From assembly GCF_947500405.1 (NCBI RefSeq), contig NZ_CANMRY010000002.1:62001-126000 (forward strand): a stretch of DNA of 64,000 nt. The letters are read 5' to 3'. The stretch comes from an uncultured Maribacter sp. (lineage in GTDB: Bacteria; Bacteroidota; Bacteroidia; Flavobacteriales; Flavobacteriaceae). Positions 54,724-63,152 of this stretch are shown here, piece after piece. The position numbers and the translations under genes are program-made. The notes under the pieces are model-generated. The model was not told where the DNA came from. It did no database searches and saw only the letters and a program-made list of their open reading frames with translations. How positions within the stretch are numbered: position 1 is the first letter of the stretch; each line of letters starts with the position of its first letter.

Positions 54724-54751
54724 AACCCAACAAAAACAATGTCTTGTTGGG
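54724..54751 (-). terminator. Terminator of the displaced tRNA 3' end
   Basis: On the minus strand a stem with 8-bp arms (CCCAACAA with TTGTTGGG) is followed by a six-T tract. It lies 6 nt past the tRNA 3' fragment, as expected for the original terminator of that tRNA gene. Confidence 0.8.
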
Positions 54752-54757
54752 CTTATC

Positions 54758-54779
54758 TGCTCCCCCTCTTGGGCTCGAA
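54758..54779 (-). other. tRNA 3'-end fragment, probable attachment site (tRNA-Asn-like)
   Basis: Read on the minus strand, this is a T-loop TTCGAGC (54779-54773), T-stem CCAAG (54772-54768), a 7-nt acceptor strand AGGGGGA (54767-54761) and the discriminator G (54760). An A before discriminator G73 fits tRNA-Asn. The 5' part of the tRNA is absent; the adjoining bases (CTTGGCT) do not continue a tRNA. Such a 3' remnant is the usual mark of integration by an element that uses a tRNA 3' end. The 470-nt gap 54398-54867 holds nothing else I can support. Confidence 0.7.
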
Positions 54780-54867
54780 AGCCAAGTCCCAACTAGCTTA
54801 TATCCAACTATTTATCAACCCCCCAACTTAATGGATATCCGAATTGTATGCCTTTTTAATTTATTTT

Positions 54868-56343
54868 TTACTCTAAGTTAATTAATACTTTATAAATTTC
54901 AACCATTGCCAATGTATCTAATTTGCAATAGTCTAAAAGATTTTTTCTTGTTGCTTCTATATCTTCATTAAAATTGAAATCTAAAACCATTCTGCCCCAA
55001 GTATCTAATGCCATAGTGCCATTATTAACATCTAAATCTGAATAGCTTATATCCGGACATAATACTGGCAACACTTTTTTTATAGAACTTGAACCGTGAA
55101 AACGATAGTCAATGTAATCTTTTTTGAAAATAGTCTCTAAATCAAACGTATGTTCATTAATGTAAGTGAGATAATTGGTAAACTGTGGCAACCATTCTAT
55201 TAAGTCTTTATTTCTACCTATTTCAAAACTTGCGTGCCACGATACAAATGTTCCTGTACTTCCTGTAAAGTCTTGCATTGCTTGTAACATAGCTATTGGC
55301 ATCTGCATTGCATCTAATAAATATTCAAAATGCGTTAGCGTATCGTCTTCTGTTAGTGTGTGAATAGATACTTGAAAGGTTAGATGTTTATGTGGACTTA
55401 ATCCATTTAATCTTGGGATAGCACTTGCATAGGTCTCATAATCTATAAAATGTAATGGAAACTTTAATTTATCTAACTCTCTTTTGATATTAGCCTGATT
55501 GATTATAGGTTGCTCTTGTTTTACAGATTCTACTTGAGTTTGTTGATTTACATTTAACTCAAAATCTAAAGGAATATCAATAATTGCTAATTGCTCATTA
55601 TCTGCTAATAAACCTACTTTTTTTGCTGAAATACGACCTATTTCATAAATACTATAGTCTGGTATAGTTGTATTAAAATACCCAAATGCATCACAATGAT
55701 TAGACCTTGTTTTATGCTTACAAGAACATACTGTCTCATTAATAATTTCTTTATTAATAAAATTTGAAGCCGAATTAATATGATTGACTACACTTGAATA
55801 AATGCCATCTATTGCTTCTGTAACCTCTGAAATTTCTATTAATTCATTAGCTACAATAGAACCTTGTTTTATATACTCTTTATTTAAGTGAATAATAGAC
55901 ACTTTAGAAACTACATAACCACATTCTGTAAGTACATATTTCTGAAAACACGCATCTTCTATTTGTCTATGCTTTCTATCTTTTTTTATTGAGGTAGATG
56001 ATTTTACTTCATAAATATGCCAAGTGCCATCTGCTAACCGCTCTAATATATCTATACGTGCAAATACATCTTTATTTGTGCTAAATGATGGCTGAAAGTA
56101 AACATTATGCGAATTTGTTAATGCGTTTTGAGTTTCTGTAGGACTTCCATATTCTGATAAGTCTAAACCATTTGTAAATAATTGTTTTGCATAGGCTTCT
56201 ACCTCATAACCCTCTTTAATTAATTTCTCTGCAAATAAAGAAAACTCACCTTTAGGATATACCTGTGGTTTATTTTTTAATAACCATATAGATTCTGGAC
56301 AATCTAAATAATATTTAAAATCTGTTTTGGTAAGTTGATGCAT
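54868..56343 (-). CDS. DUF2779 nuclease (Cas4-like plus DEDD-like domains)
   Basis: The 491-residue protein shows a Cas4/AddB-like PD-(D/E)XK core (D98, then YEVKSS with E112 and K114). Four cysteines (C15, C206, C208 and C217) are spaced as for a Fe-S cluster. The second half is RNase H/DEDD-like: FIDYETYAS with D301 and E303, HASFEIGRNKD, and a final YCKLDTLAMVE. Such DUF2779 proteins are known but not well characterised. Its ATG lies 5 nt after the stop of the 56349-57317 frame, so it is the last gene of the operon and is probably a nuclease acting on DNA ends or RNA. Confidence 0.85.
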   Translation of the reverse strand: MHQLTKTDFKYYLDCPESIWLLKNKPQVYPKGEFSLFAEKLIKEGYEVEAYAKQLFTNGLDLSEYGSPTETQNALTNSHNVYFQPSFSTNKDVFARIDILERLADGTWHIYEVKSSTSIKKDRKHRQIEDACFQKYVLTECGYVVSKVSIIHLNKEYIKQGSIVANELIEISEVTEAIDGIYSSVVNHINSASNFINKEIINETVCSCKHKTRSNHCDAFGYFNTTIPDYSIYEIGRISAKKVGLLADNEQLAIIDIPLDFELNVNQQTQVESVKQEQPIINQANIKRELDKLKFPLHFIDYETYASAIPRLNGLSPHKHLTFQVSIHTLTEDDTLTHFEYLLDAMQMPIAMLQAMQDFTGSTGTFVSWHASFEIGRNKDLIEWLPQFTNYLTYINEHTFDLETIFKKDYIDYRFHGSSSIKKVLPVLCPDISYSDLDVNNGTMALDTWGRMVLDFNFNEDIEATRKNLLDYCKLDTLAMVEIYKVLINLE

Positions 56344-56348
56344 ATGTT

Positions 56349-57317
56349 CTAAACTCTATCTTTAAACTCTTTCATAAACCAATCTACAGTTTTGTTACTT
56401 TTCCCAAGCTCTACTTCGAGCAAGGTCAAGATATGCTTTGTATCTCTTGTAAGTATTCTGTCTTTCTCCATAATCGCTTGATATTCTCCCAGCTTTAAGT
56501 ACTGATTCAATTCTTTTGGACAGTTCAGAATCTCCTTTGCTATCTCTTTTGTTAATTCTTTCAATTGATTGTTTTCTAAACTCTTCAAATTCGAGTTCAA
56601 GGTTTCTTTCTTTTTCTTTAGCGTACTCTCCAAAGCTGTCAATTTCTGATTCAAGACCTGTTTCTTCTTCTTCAAGTTTTCCTCTATCTTTCTCAAATCT
56701 TCCTTTTGCTTGAATTTCGAGTTGTTTAAACGCCTCTGGTAGACGTTTGATTTCTCCTCTAATTCTTGTGATAGCATTTTTAAATGATTCTGATTCTGCT
56801 CCAATTTGAGCTTTTCTGACTCTAAACTTTGTTCTAACTCCTTCTGAAGATTCTCCAAGGTCAGAGTGTTCTGTAATACTTCTTGATAGGTTTGCTTCCT
56901 CTTGGTCAAATTCTCTTCTCTTGTTAAAATATCTTGTTTCCAAGTCCCTACTTTCCTCTTCAAGATATGCTCTTCTTTCTTCAATGTCTTCTCGTCCTCT
57001 TTCAATGTCATCGAATTTAGCTTCAAATCGTGAGTAAATTTCTCGCTCAAATCTTTCTTCCATTTGCTCCAATCCCTCTCTCTCTGCTTTTGTAGCGCTC
57101 TCAATTCTTGATATTTCAGATTCAAGCTCGTGTTCAGCTCTTCTGTAAGGTTCTGATTGAAGGCATTTTCTAATAGTTCGTAGCGTGTTATTAAGTCTCG
57201 TTTTGCGGCAGCTGAGCGATTCTTCAAAAATTCTTCTTTGGTCTTCATCAAATTCCAATACTCCTTCTGAAGTTCCAGAGGAAACTCGTATATATGTGGT
57301 GTTTGCTTCGATTCCAT
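56349..57317 (-). CDS. Coiled-coil protein encoded in an overlapping frame
   Basis: The 322-residue frame begins with ATG at 57317 (GGGA lies 5 nt before it; an in-frame TAA lies five codons upstream) and ends 5 nt before the DUF2779 ATG. It is +1 relative to the CoiA-like frame and overlaps it for 923 nt. The protein has a short natural-looking N-terminus (ESKQTPHIYEFPLELQK), then a long Lys/Glu/Leu coiled coil, and ends in KTVDWFMKEFKDRV beyond the other frame's stop. Codon choice is odd (TTG, AAG and GAG; third-base GC about half), as expected if the bases are also constrained by the other frame. Its function is unknown. Confidence 0.6.
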   Translation of the reverse strand: MESKQTPHIYEFPLELQKEYWNLMKTKEEFLKNRSAAAKRDLITRYELLENAFNQNLTEELNTSLNLKYQELRALQKQRERDWSKWKKDLSEKFTHDLKLNSMTLKEDEKTLKKEEHILKRKVGTWKQDILTREENLTKRKQTYQEVLQNTLTLENLQKELEQSLESEKLKLEQNQNHLKMLSQELEEKSNVYQRRLNNSKFKQKEDLRKIEENLKKKKQVLNQKLTALESTLKKKKETLNSNLKSLENNQLKELTKEIAKEILNCPKELNQYLKLGEYQAIMEKDRILTRDTKHILTLLEVELGKSNKTVDWFMKEFKDRV

Positions 57318-57990
57318 TATATTCCCACTTTACTCTTTTAGTTGTTTTAAAATTGTCTTCAATGTCTTGTGCGGAAGATTTTGGCACTATAATACTTACT
57401 GTATCAATACCTAACCGTCTTAATTTAATTTTCTTTTCTTCTTTTACCTTATGAGTGATTACTAATTCAATCAATAATTTTGGTTTGTTATTAGTATCAA
57501 AAAAAGTAACATCAGGTCTAATTAATAAATATCTATCTTCAATATCTGGATTCTTACCATATTTTATAGCTCCGTTACAATCTTCATAAAAGGTTAATTG
57601 AGATTTAACCTTATTTGCGGTTACAAATTTTGCTTTTTCTAACAGCATTGGTGCGCCATCTTCACCTCTTGGTGGATATTTGTAAACATTAGGTATTTTT
57701 ATAGCTTTTACCCTTTGTAGAATATCCGTTGCTAAAGTTTCTCTATATTGACGATTACTAAAGGTACAAGGTGTATCATCTTTTTCAATATCTACAGGTA
57801 CGTGACGAAAATAAGACCTATGGTTTGGGTTTTTCTTTCTTACAACCGCTTCCATTTGCTTATCGCAACCTATACAAAAGTAGCCTTTACGACCACTTTG
57901 AGCATTATCAATAAAAAAGTGTTCACCTTTTACATTTTTAGCCCAATCATTATTGGTTTCTACATCATATTTCTTTTCTTCTAAAGGCAT
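56395..57990 (-). CDS. CoiA-like nuclease with coiled-coil C-terminus
   Basis: The 531-residue protein has an N-terminal zinc-binding part (C39, C42, H57, H63, C75; CIGC and YFRH). A PD-(D/E)XK-type nuclease core follows, with D160 in IRPDVTFF and E175 in LIELVITHK, as in competence protein CoiA, although Val177 occupies the usual Lys position. From about residue 225 it becomes an Arg/Glu-rich coiled coil. That half uses no TTA leucine codon, whereas the first half uses it in 10 of 13 cases. The gene starts 11 nt after the DUF262 gene. Its role in DNA recognition or cleavage is inferred. Confidence 0.82.
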   Translation of the reverse strand: MPLEEKKYDVETNNDWAKNVKGEHFFIDNAQSGRKGYFCIGCDKQMEAVVRKKNPNHRSYFRHVPVDIEKDDTPCTFSNRQYRETLATDILQRVKAIKIPNVYKYPPRGEDGAPMLLEKAKFVTANKVKSQLTFYEDCNGAIKYGKNPDIEDRYLLIRPDVTFFDTNNKPKLLIELVITHKVKEEKKIKLRRLGIDTVSIIVPKSSAQDIEDNFKTTKRVKWEYNGIEANTTYIRVSSGTSEGVLEFDEDQRRIFEESLSCRKTRLNNTLRTIRKCLQSEPYRRAEHELESEISRIESATKAEREGLEQMEERFEREIYSRFEAKFDDIERGREDIEERRAYLEEESRDLETRYFNKRREFDQEEANLSRSITEHSDLGESSEGVRTKFRVRKAQIGAESESFKNAITRIRGEIKRLPEAFKQLEIQAKGRFEKDRGKLEEEETGLESEIDSFGEYAKEKERNLELEFEEFRKQSIERINKRDSKGDSELSKRIESVLKAGRISSDYGERQNTYKRYKAYLDLARSRAWEK

Positions 57991-58001
57991 TTATTATCTA
58001 A

Positions 58002-60503
58002 CTATTTCAACTTCTTAATTACCGGTTGTAATGCAGATTCAAACTTTGGTAAATAATCAATTAAAAATTGACTCATTTTATCCCAATCAGCCTTATCAAA
58101 TAAATTAACACCAGTTAGCTCATACTTAATACGACTCATTTTATGTTCTGCCAATTCTTCCCATTCCAAAGGTTTACCGAAATCATTTTCAATACTATCT
58201 TTTTGATTTAATAGTTTTTTAAAATATTTCTTATTCTTCTCTTTGCTTGAGGATGTTATACCCAATTCAATTCTAGCATATTTACTTGTTATACCAAAAG
58301 TGTAGTTTACACCACTCAAACCTGCACCTGAACTTAACCAATGGTCTTTTGTTGGATTTACATTGCCAAATAATTCTGTGTCTACAATTTGAGGTAATAA
58401 TTGCTTCCAAAACTCTCTACGGACAGCAAATCTATTTTGCGAATCTTTACTTTCTTTATCTTCATATTTGATAACTAATTCATCTTCAAGTTCAAATAGA
58501 TTAAGCAGTTTTTTAAGGCTACTAAACTTTGAATTACTATCTAAATTAGATTCTATGAAATAACCATTATCCAATTCTTGTGGTGTTCTAAAATCATCAG
58601 CATTTCTTGTAATTTTAAAAATGTCTGTTGCTTCTAATAATAGTTGTGGATTCTTTTCATATAATTTCTGAATTACATAAACATACATTTGAGAAATTAC
58701 CTCTTCATCTACTTTAGTATTTTCAAAAATGAAATACTCTAACTTCTTATGCGTTGGTGATTCTGCATTAAATATGTTTTGTGCCTCACTATTATCTGAA
58801 ACAGGAATAGTTACATTAGGGTATTCCCAAATCTTTAAAAACCTATTGTAGATTAAATCAAAACGTTTATTGTAGTTATTAATATCCCAATTATCTATTG
58901 ATTTAAGAAAGTCATTCAACCAAAGGCGACTAAAATTATAACCTTGTTCTGCACCTTGTCTGTTCATTGATTTTTTCTCTTGAAAAGACTTATTACTCAA
59001 AGCACCATTATTACCTGATAATGTTAGATTAGCTATTGTATTCACATACTTTTCTTTGAATTGAAAATAATCATCTGGTGTAATGTCTTTATTCCAATCA
59101 TCATTAGGGTTTTGAGGGAAGATATGCTCAATGGTTATATTTTCATTTGATGTATCAACATATTCACGGTTATTAAAATTCTCTAATAACTCAAACATAT
59201 AGTTTCTATTCTTTGATTGAATATTGTATAAATCTTTATCTCTTAACGCTGTTTTTAAATCTTCATCTGTTGGAAACTTTGCGCTACCTCTTTTCTTTAT
59301 TAAAGCTAATGCTATGGAATCAAAATATTCTTCTGTATCTACTTCAGAATATAAAGTCATAAATATTTTATTTAAAGCATTGGTAGGTAAGCCTACCACA
59401 AATCTACGCCACGTATAGGTCTGTATTAATTTTAATACATTAAGTAACTCATCATTTGTTATCAAACCATTTTCTGCATCTTCAAATACTTGTAATAAAA
59501 AAGGAAATGCTACATTAATTTCAAGACGTGAAATATATTCTAATTCTCTTCTTATCTTATGTTCTTGAACTGTGGTAGGATTAATAAACTTCTTATAATG
59601 TATAGAAAGTGATTTAATATTTTCTAACTCTTGATGATAAGCTTCATCTTTTAAAGAATATAGCTTCTTAAACTCAATATAAACCTTGTTTTTATTAGGT
59701 ATTTTTTTATTGCGTAATGTGAGATAATCTCTAATATAAGATGATACTAAAGATTTCTGTTTTGTTAAGTCTCTTGCATTTTCTTCAATTGGATTCCAAA
59801 TTTGCTCAAATACCTTATGCTGATTTTTCGGGTCTAAATCCATTAGAATATAATTTCGAATCAAATCGGATTGAGATAAATCTAAACCTGTAGAATTTAA
59901 ACTCTCAAAAATACGTTGTGGGTCATCCTTACCACGTTCTAAAGATATTTCTACAAAAATGAGGCGCTTTAATCCGTTAAGTATCGTAGTAAAACTGTCT
60001 TTTGTTATCACTAATTTGAAAAAATTAAAATTCTCAATCACATTAGAATAATGCCCAAACTCATTTTCTGTACTATTCATTATCGCTTTAAATGCTAATG
60101 AATTGGTATCAGTTTGTTTTAACTTTAATTTACTTGATTCTTGCTGAACGTATTGATTTACTAAAAACATATTATGCAACATATCTGCTTCTTGTTGCAT
60201 ATTATTATCTTTTGCAAAACGATATAATGCCACATATAAAATATTGATTGTAGTCAATCTTTGTTGGCCATCAATTATAACCAACTCTTTTACCTCACTT
60301 GTGCTATATGCTCCCTCATGAATAAAAACGATGCTACCAATAAAATGTGTGCCTCTATCTGCTGTTTCTACAGCAATGATGTCGTTTAATAATTCTTTAC
60401 ATTCATTATTTGTCCAGTCATAATTACGTTGATATACAGGTATTACAAATTGTACATTAGGCGCTTGTAAAAAATTGATAATGGGTAGTTCGTTTGCTTT
60501 CAT
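58002..60503 (-). CDS. DUF262/DUF1524 protein (GmrSD-type restriction), with DUF4268-like tail
   Basis: The 833-residue protein has the DUF262 motifs QRNYDW (25-30) and IDGQQRLTT (77-85), which bind and hydrolyse nucleotide in GmrS-type proteins. A DUF1524 HNH-like nuclease motif ENITIEHIFPQN follows in the middle, and a DUF4268-like C-terminal domain (AVRREFWKQLLPQI, then GITSKYARIELGI). This fused GmrSD-like layout is known for type IV restriction of modified DNA. It lies 1 nt from the res gene, so it is co-transcribed with a type III restriction-modification system, which is an unusual association. Confidence 0.87.
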   Translation of the reverse strand: MKANELPIINFLQAPNVQFVIPVYQRNYDWTNNECKELLNDIIAVETADRGTHFIGSIVFIHEGAYSTSEVKELVIIDGQQRLTTINILYVALYRFAKDNNMQQEADMLHNMFLVNQYVQQESSKLKLKQTDTNSLAFKAIMNSTENEFGHYSNVIENFNFFKLVITKDSFTTILNGLKRLIFVEISLERGKDDPQRIFESLNSTGLDLSQSDLIRNYILMDLDPKNQHKVFEQIWNPIEENARDLTKQKSLVSSYIRDYLTLRNKKIPNKNKVYIEFKKLYSLKDEAYHQELENIKSLSIHYKKFINPTTVQEHKIRRELEYISRLEINVAFPFLLQVFEDAENGLITNDELLNVLKLIQTYTWRRFVVGLPTNALNKIFMTLYSEVDTEEYFDSIALALIKKRGSAKFPTDEDLKTALRDKDLYNIQSKNRNYMFELLENFNNREYVDTSNENITIEHIFPQNPNDDWNKDITPDDYFQFKEKYVNTIANLTLSGNNGALSNKSFQEKKSMNRQGAEQGYNFSRLWLNDFLKSIDNWDINNYNKRFDLIYNRFLKIWEYPNVTIPVSDNSEAQNIFNAESPTHKKLEYFIFENTKVDEEVISQMYVYVIQKLYEKNPQLLLEATDIFKITRNADDFRTPQELDNGYFIESNLDSNSKFSSLKKLLNLFELEDELVIKYEDKESKDSQNRFAVRREFWKQLLPQIVDTELFGNVNPTKDHWLSSGAGLSGVNYTFGITSKYARIELGITSSSKEKNKKYFKKLLNQKDSIENDFGKPLEWEELAEHKMSRIKYELTGVNLFDKADWDKMSQFLIDYLPKFESALQPVIKKLK

Positions 60504-60504
60504 A

Positions 60505-63150
60505 CTATTGCATATCCTTTAAAATATCTATTAATTCTGCAACTGTTCTTGCGCCATCTAATCTGTCAGTTTTAAACACCATAAAGTAGCGATAGTTATC
60601 GCCTGCTTTACTTGCCCACTTTTCACCTAACCGTAATTTTTGTTGACTGTCTGAACCATCTAAATGGTCTCCTTTAGTTTCAATTAAAATAGTTTTACCG
60701 TTTTTCATTTTAACAATGAAATCGGGATAATGATTTACAAAACCATTTATCAATAAGCCTTTACCTCGTTCTAAATTTCTATGCCAGAATACTACGCTAT
60801 CAAGATTTGCAACCTCGTTAATAACTTGCTTTTCAAAATCATTTATTTCACCCTCTTCGATATATAGGTTTTTTGTGATTCCTTTTAGCGTGTTTTTTGG
60901 ACTTATTTTTTTAGAAAACTTAAATGATGGTTCGCATACTACAGTACCTTTATCTAATAATATATCAAACTGTTTTTCAGAATGTTGATCTGCTAATTCG
61001 TTTATTTTATTCTTAATTAGTTTAGCGTAAAAAGGTTCATTATTAGTTATTTCTGCAACCTTTTCACTATTTAGGTCTTTAATTATCTTCTTAACATAAG
61101 CAATAATCTGTGGCTCTGGTATTTGGTCTATTTTCTTAATTATTTTAGTAATACGACCTGCTATTTGGTTAACCTTTTGTTCAGGCGTAAGTGTTGATAG
61201 ATATTCTGCAAATGCTTCTTTTACATGATTATCCACATACTTATACTCAGGTACATATTCATCTTTTCTACCCTCTGCTAAATCGATACTCGCCATTTTA
61301 GATGCTGTACGAGTTAAGTCTATATTACTATCCTGCTTATCTAATTCAAAGCCTTGTAATAAAAGGTTTTTAGTTAGCGGAACAAGATTTTCAGGTTCAA
61401 TAAGTGAAGGTGCAGTTTTAATATGGAATGTTGGAATTACTACTTTATTTGCTTCTTCTTTAAAAACCTCTTTGATTGGGAATACTTTTATCTTTTCTTT
61501 CAATTCGGTTGGTATTAAATTATCTTCTTTTTCCAGTTCTTCCATTTTCTTCTCAAACTCTGCATTGGTATCACCTGCAAGTTTTAGAATGTCCTCTAAT
61601 TGGCTTGAACCTTTTTCTGATTCTGTAAACTGTTTTACATCATCTACATTAATAGTTACCTCTTCATCTTCATTTGTAACATCTGCCGTAATAGGTTGTT
61701 CTTGTTGTTTACCGAACAAGTCTTCAAAACTGTCTTTACCAGTTGTGGTGTCTATTTTAGATTCTACTTGCTGTTCTTTTACTCGATAATCTTTTGCACT
61801 AAATCCTGACTTGTTAAGACCTAAAATGATTTTATCTAAAGTGTTTAAGAAATTATTAGATGATGTAAATACATACGAGTAATTCAATAAATCTTCTTGA
61901 TGCTTGGTAACATAGGGTAATCTTAATACTCTACCTAAAATTTGTTCTACATCTACTGATGATGATTTATTTGCCAATGACGCTAAAATATAAGCAAACG
62001 GACAATCCCAACCCTCTTTTAAAGCATTTACAGTTATGATGTAACGAACTTCACAATCACGATTCAACAAGTCTACATTCTTAATCTCGTCCTTATTAGC
62101 AGTTTTAATTTTGATTTGATTCTCTGGTATACCTATTTCTATAAGGCTATTTTTAATTTTATCAAAAGTGATGTTATCATCATTGGTTTTGGGTTGTGCC
62201 TGGAATAATACTATAGGTCTAATATATTTACCACCATTAGATTCTTGCACTTTCGCTTTAGCTTCTAAGGTCTTTTGCATTTGTATGGCACTACTTAATA
62301 CCTCTGTAGTATCTTGATGATTGTAAACGATAACTGGAAGTTTTACCATATTGTTTCTCTTCAACTTAATAGCATCTACAAAACTTATGATATTACTCTT
62401 ATTACGTGGTGTTGCGGTTAAATCAAATACGAAACTTGGATTAATATTGTTTAACATATCTATCCTTAAATCAGCTTCAAAATTGTGACTTTCATCTATA
62501 ACGATAACAGGATTTAAATAGGCTATCACTTGTATTAACGCAGTATCATCTACATTGTCAAGATTAGCTTTTAAGTCTCTAAAATGAGACACAAATTCTG
62601 CTAAGTTTTCATTTTCTCTATAAGCTCTTGGTAGCCCTTTTCTAACCGTTTCTACAAATGATTGAACACTTAATACTAAAATACTTAATTGTTCTTTTAC
62701 CTCTACAGGATTGAATCCTTGACCAAATAGTAGGGCTTCTTTATCATATACTTTTACATTACCATTAAAATGAGCATCTATTTTTTGCCTGTATGGATGA
62801 GCAGGATTATTTAGATTTTTATAGGTCTGTTTTAAAATAGTATCTGAAGGCACAAACCAAACTACTACTTGTGGTTTATCTAACGGAAAACTATCGAAGA
62901 TAGGTTTTAACGCATTACAGGCAATAAACGTTTTACCACCAGCTGTTGGAACTTTTACCGTAACTCTTGGCACACCTTTGATAGAGTTGTCATAAGGTCT
63001 TAGAAAGTTATCTTCTAAGGTCTGTAATGATATGCCTTTACTTTCCCAAAAGTTAGCAAATGCATTGTTAAGATGTCTTGTAGTGTCAAGTTCCTCTATA
63101 TATTTAGTAAGGTCATTAATTACCTCTTGTTGGTATTTTTTTAATTCCAT
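60505..63150 (-). CDS. Type III restriction enzyme Res subunit
   Basis: The 881-residue protein is a SF2 helicase with Walker A PTAGGKT at 68-74, a DESH box at 219-222, the TATPR motif, and the QILGRVLRLPY motif VI. It ends in a PD-(D/E)XK nuclease domain (YPDFIV then IETKGDHLDG). It should translocate on DNA and cleave between inversely oriented unmethylated sites when bound to Mod. It starts 2 nt after the mod stop. The length is slightly short for EcoP1I-type Res but complete in motifs. Confidence 0.93.
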   Translation of the reverse strand: MELKKYQQEVINDLTKYIEELDTTRHLNNAFANFWESKGISLQTLEDNFLRPYDNSIKGVPRVTVKVPTAGGKTFIACNALKPIFDSFPLDKPQVVVWFVPSDTILKQTYKNLNNPAHPYRQKIDAHFNGNVKVYDKEALLFGQGFNPVEVKEQLSILVLSVQSFVETVRKGLPRAYRENENLAEFVSHFRDLKANLDNVDDTALIQVIAYLNPVIVIDESHNFEADLRIDMLNNINPSFVFDLTATPRNKSNIISFVDAIKLKRNNMVKLPVIVYNHQDTTEVLSSAIQMQKTLEAKAKVQESNGGKYIRPIVLFQAQPKTNDDNITFDKIKNSLIEIGIPENQIKIKTANKDEIKNVDLLNRDCEVRYIITVNALKEGWDCPFAYILASLANKSSSVDVEQILGRVLRLPYVTKHQEDLLNYSYVFTSSNNFLNTLDKIILGLNKSGFSAKDYRVKEQQVESKIDTTTGKDSFEDLFGKQQEQPITADVTNEDEEVTINVDDVKQFTESEKGSSQLEDILKLAGDTNAEFEKKMEELEKEDNLIPTELKEKIKVFPIKEVFKEEANKVVIPTFHIKTAPSLIEPENLVPLTKNLLLQGFELDKQDSNIDLTRTASKMASIDLAEGRKDEYVPEYKYVDNHVKEAFAEYLSTLTPEQKVNQIAGRITKIIKKIDQIPEPQIIAYVKKIIKDLNSEKVAEITNNEPFYAKLIKNKINELADQHSEKQFDILLDKGTVVCEPSFKFSKKISPKNTLKGITKNLYIEEGEINDFEKQVINEVANLDSVVFWHRNLERGKGLLINGFVNHYPDFIVKMKNGKTILIETKGDHLDGSDSQQKLRLGEKWASKAGDNYRYFMVFKTDRLDGARTVAELIDILKDMQ

Positions 63151-63152
63151 TC

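Noticed and set aside
54758..54840. A complete tRNA gene
   Set aside because: Only the T-loop to discriminator part is present; no anticodon arm, D-arm or 5' acceptor strand can be found upstream of it.
54636..54881. 81-residue rightward open frame
   Set aside because: It runs across the tRNA-like fragment and its terminator, and has no coherent protein character.
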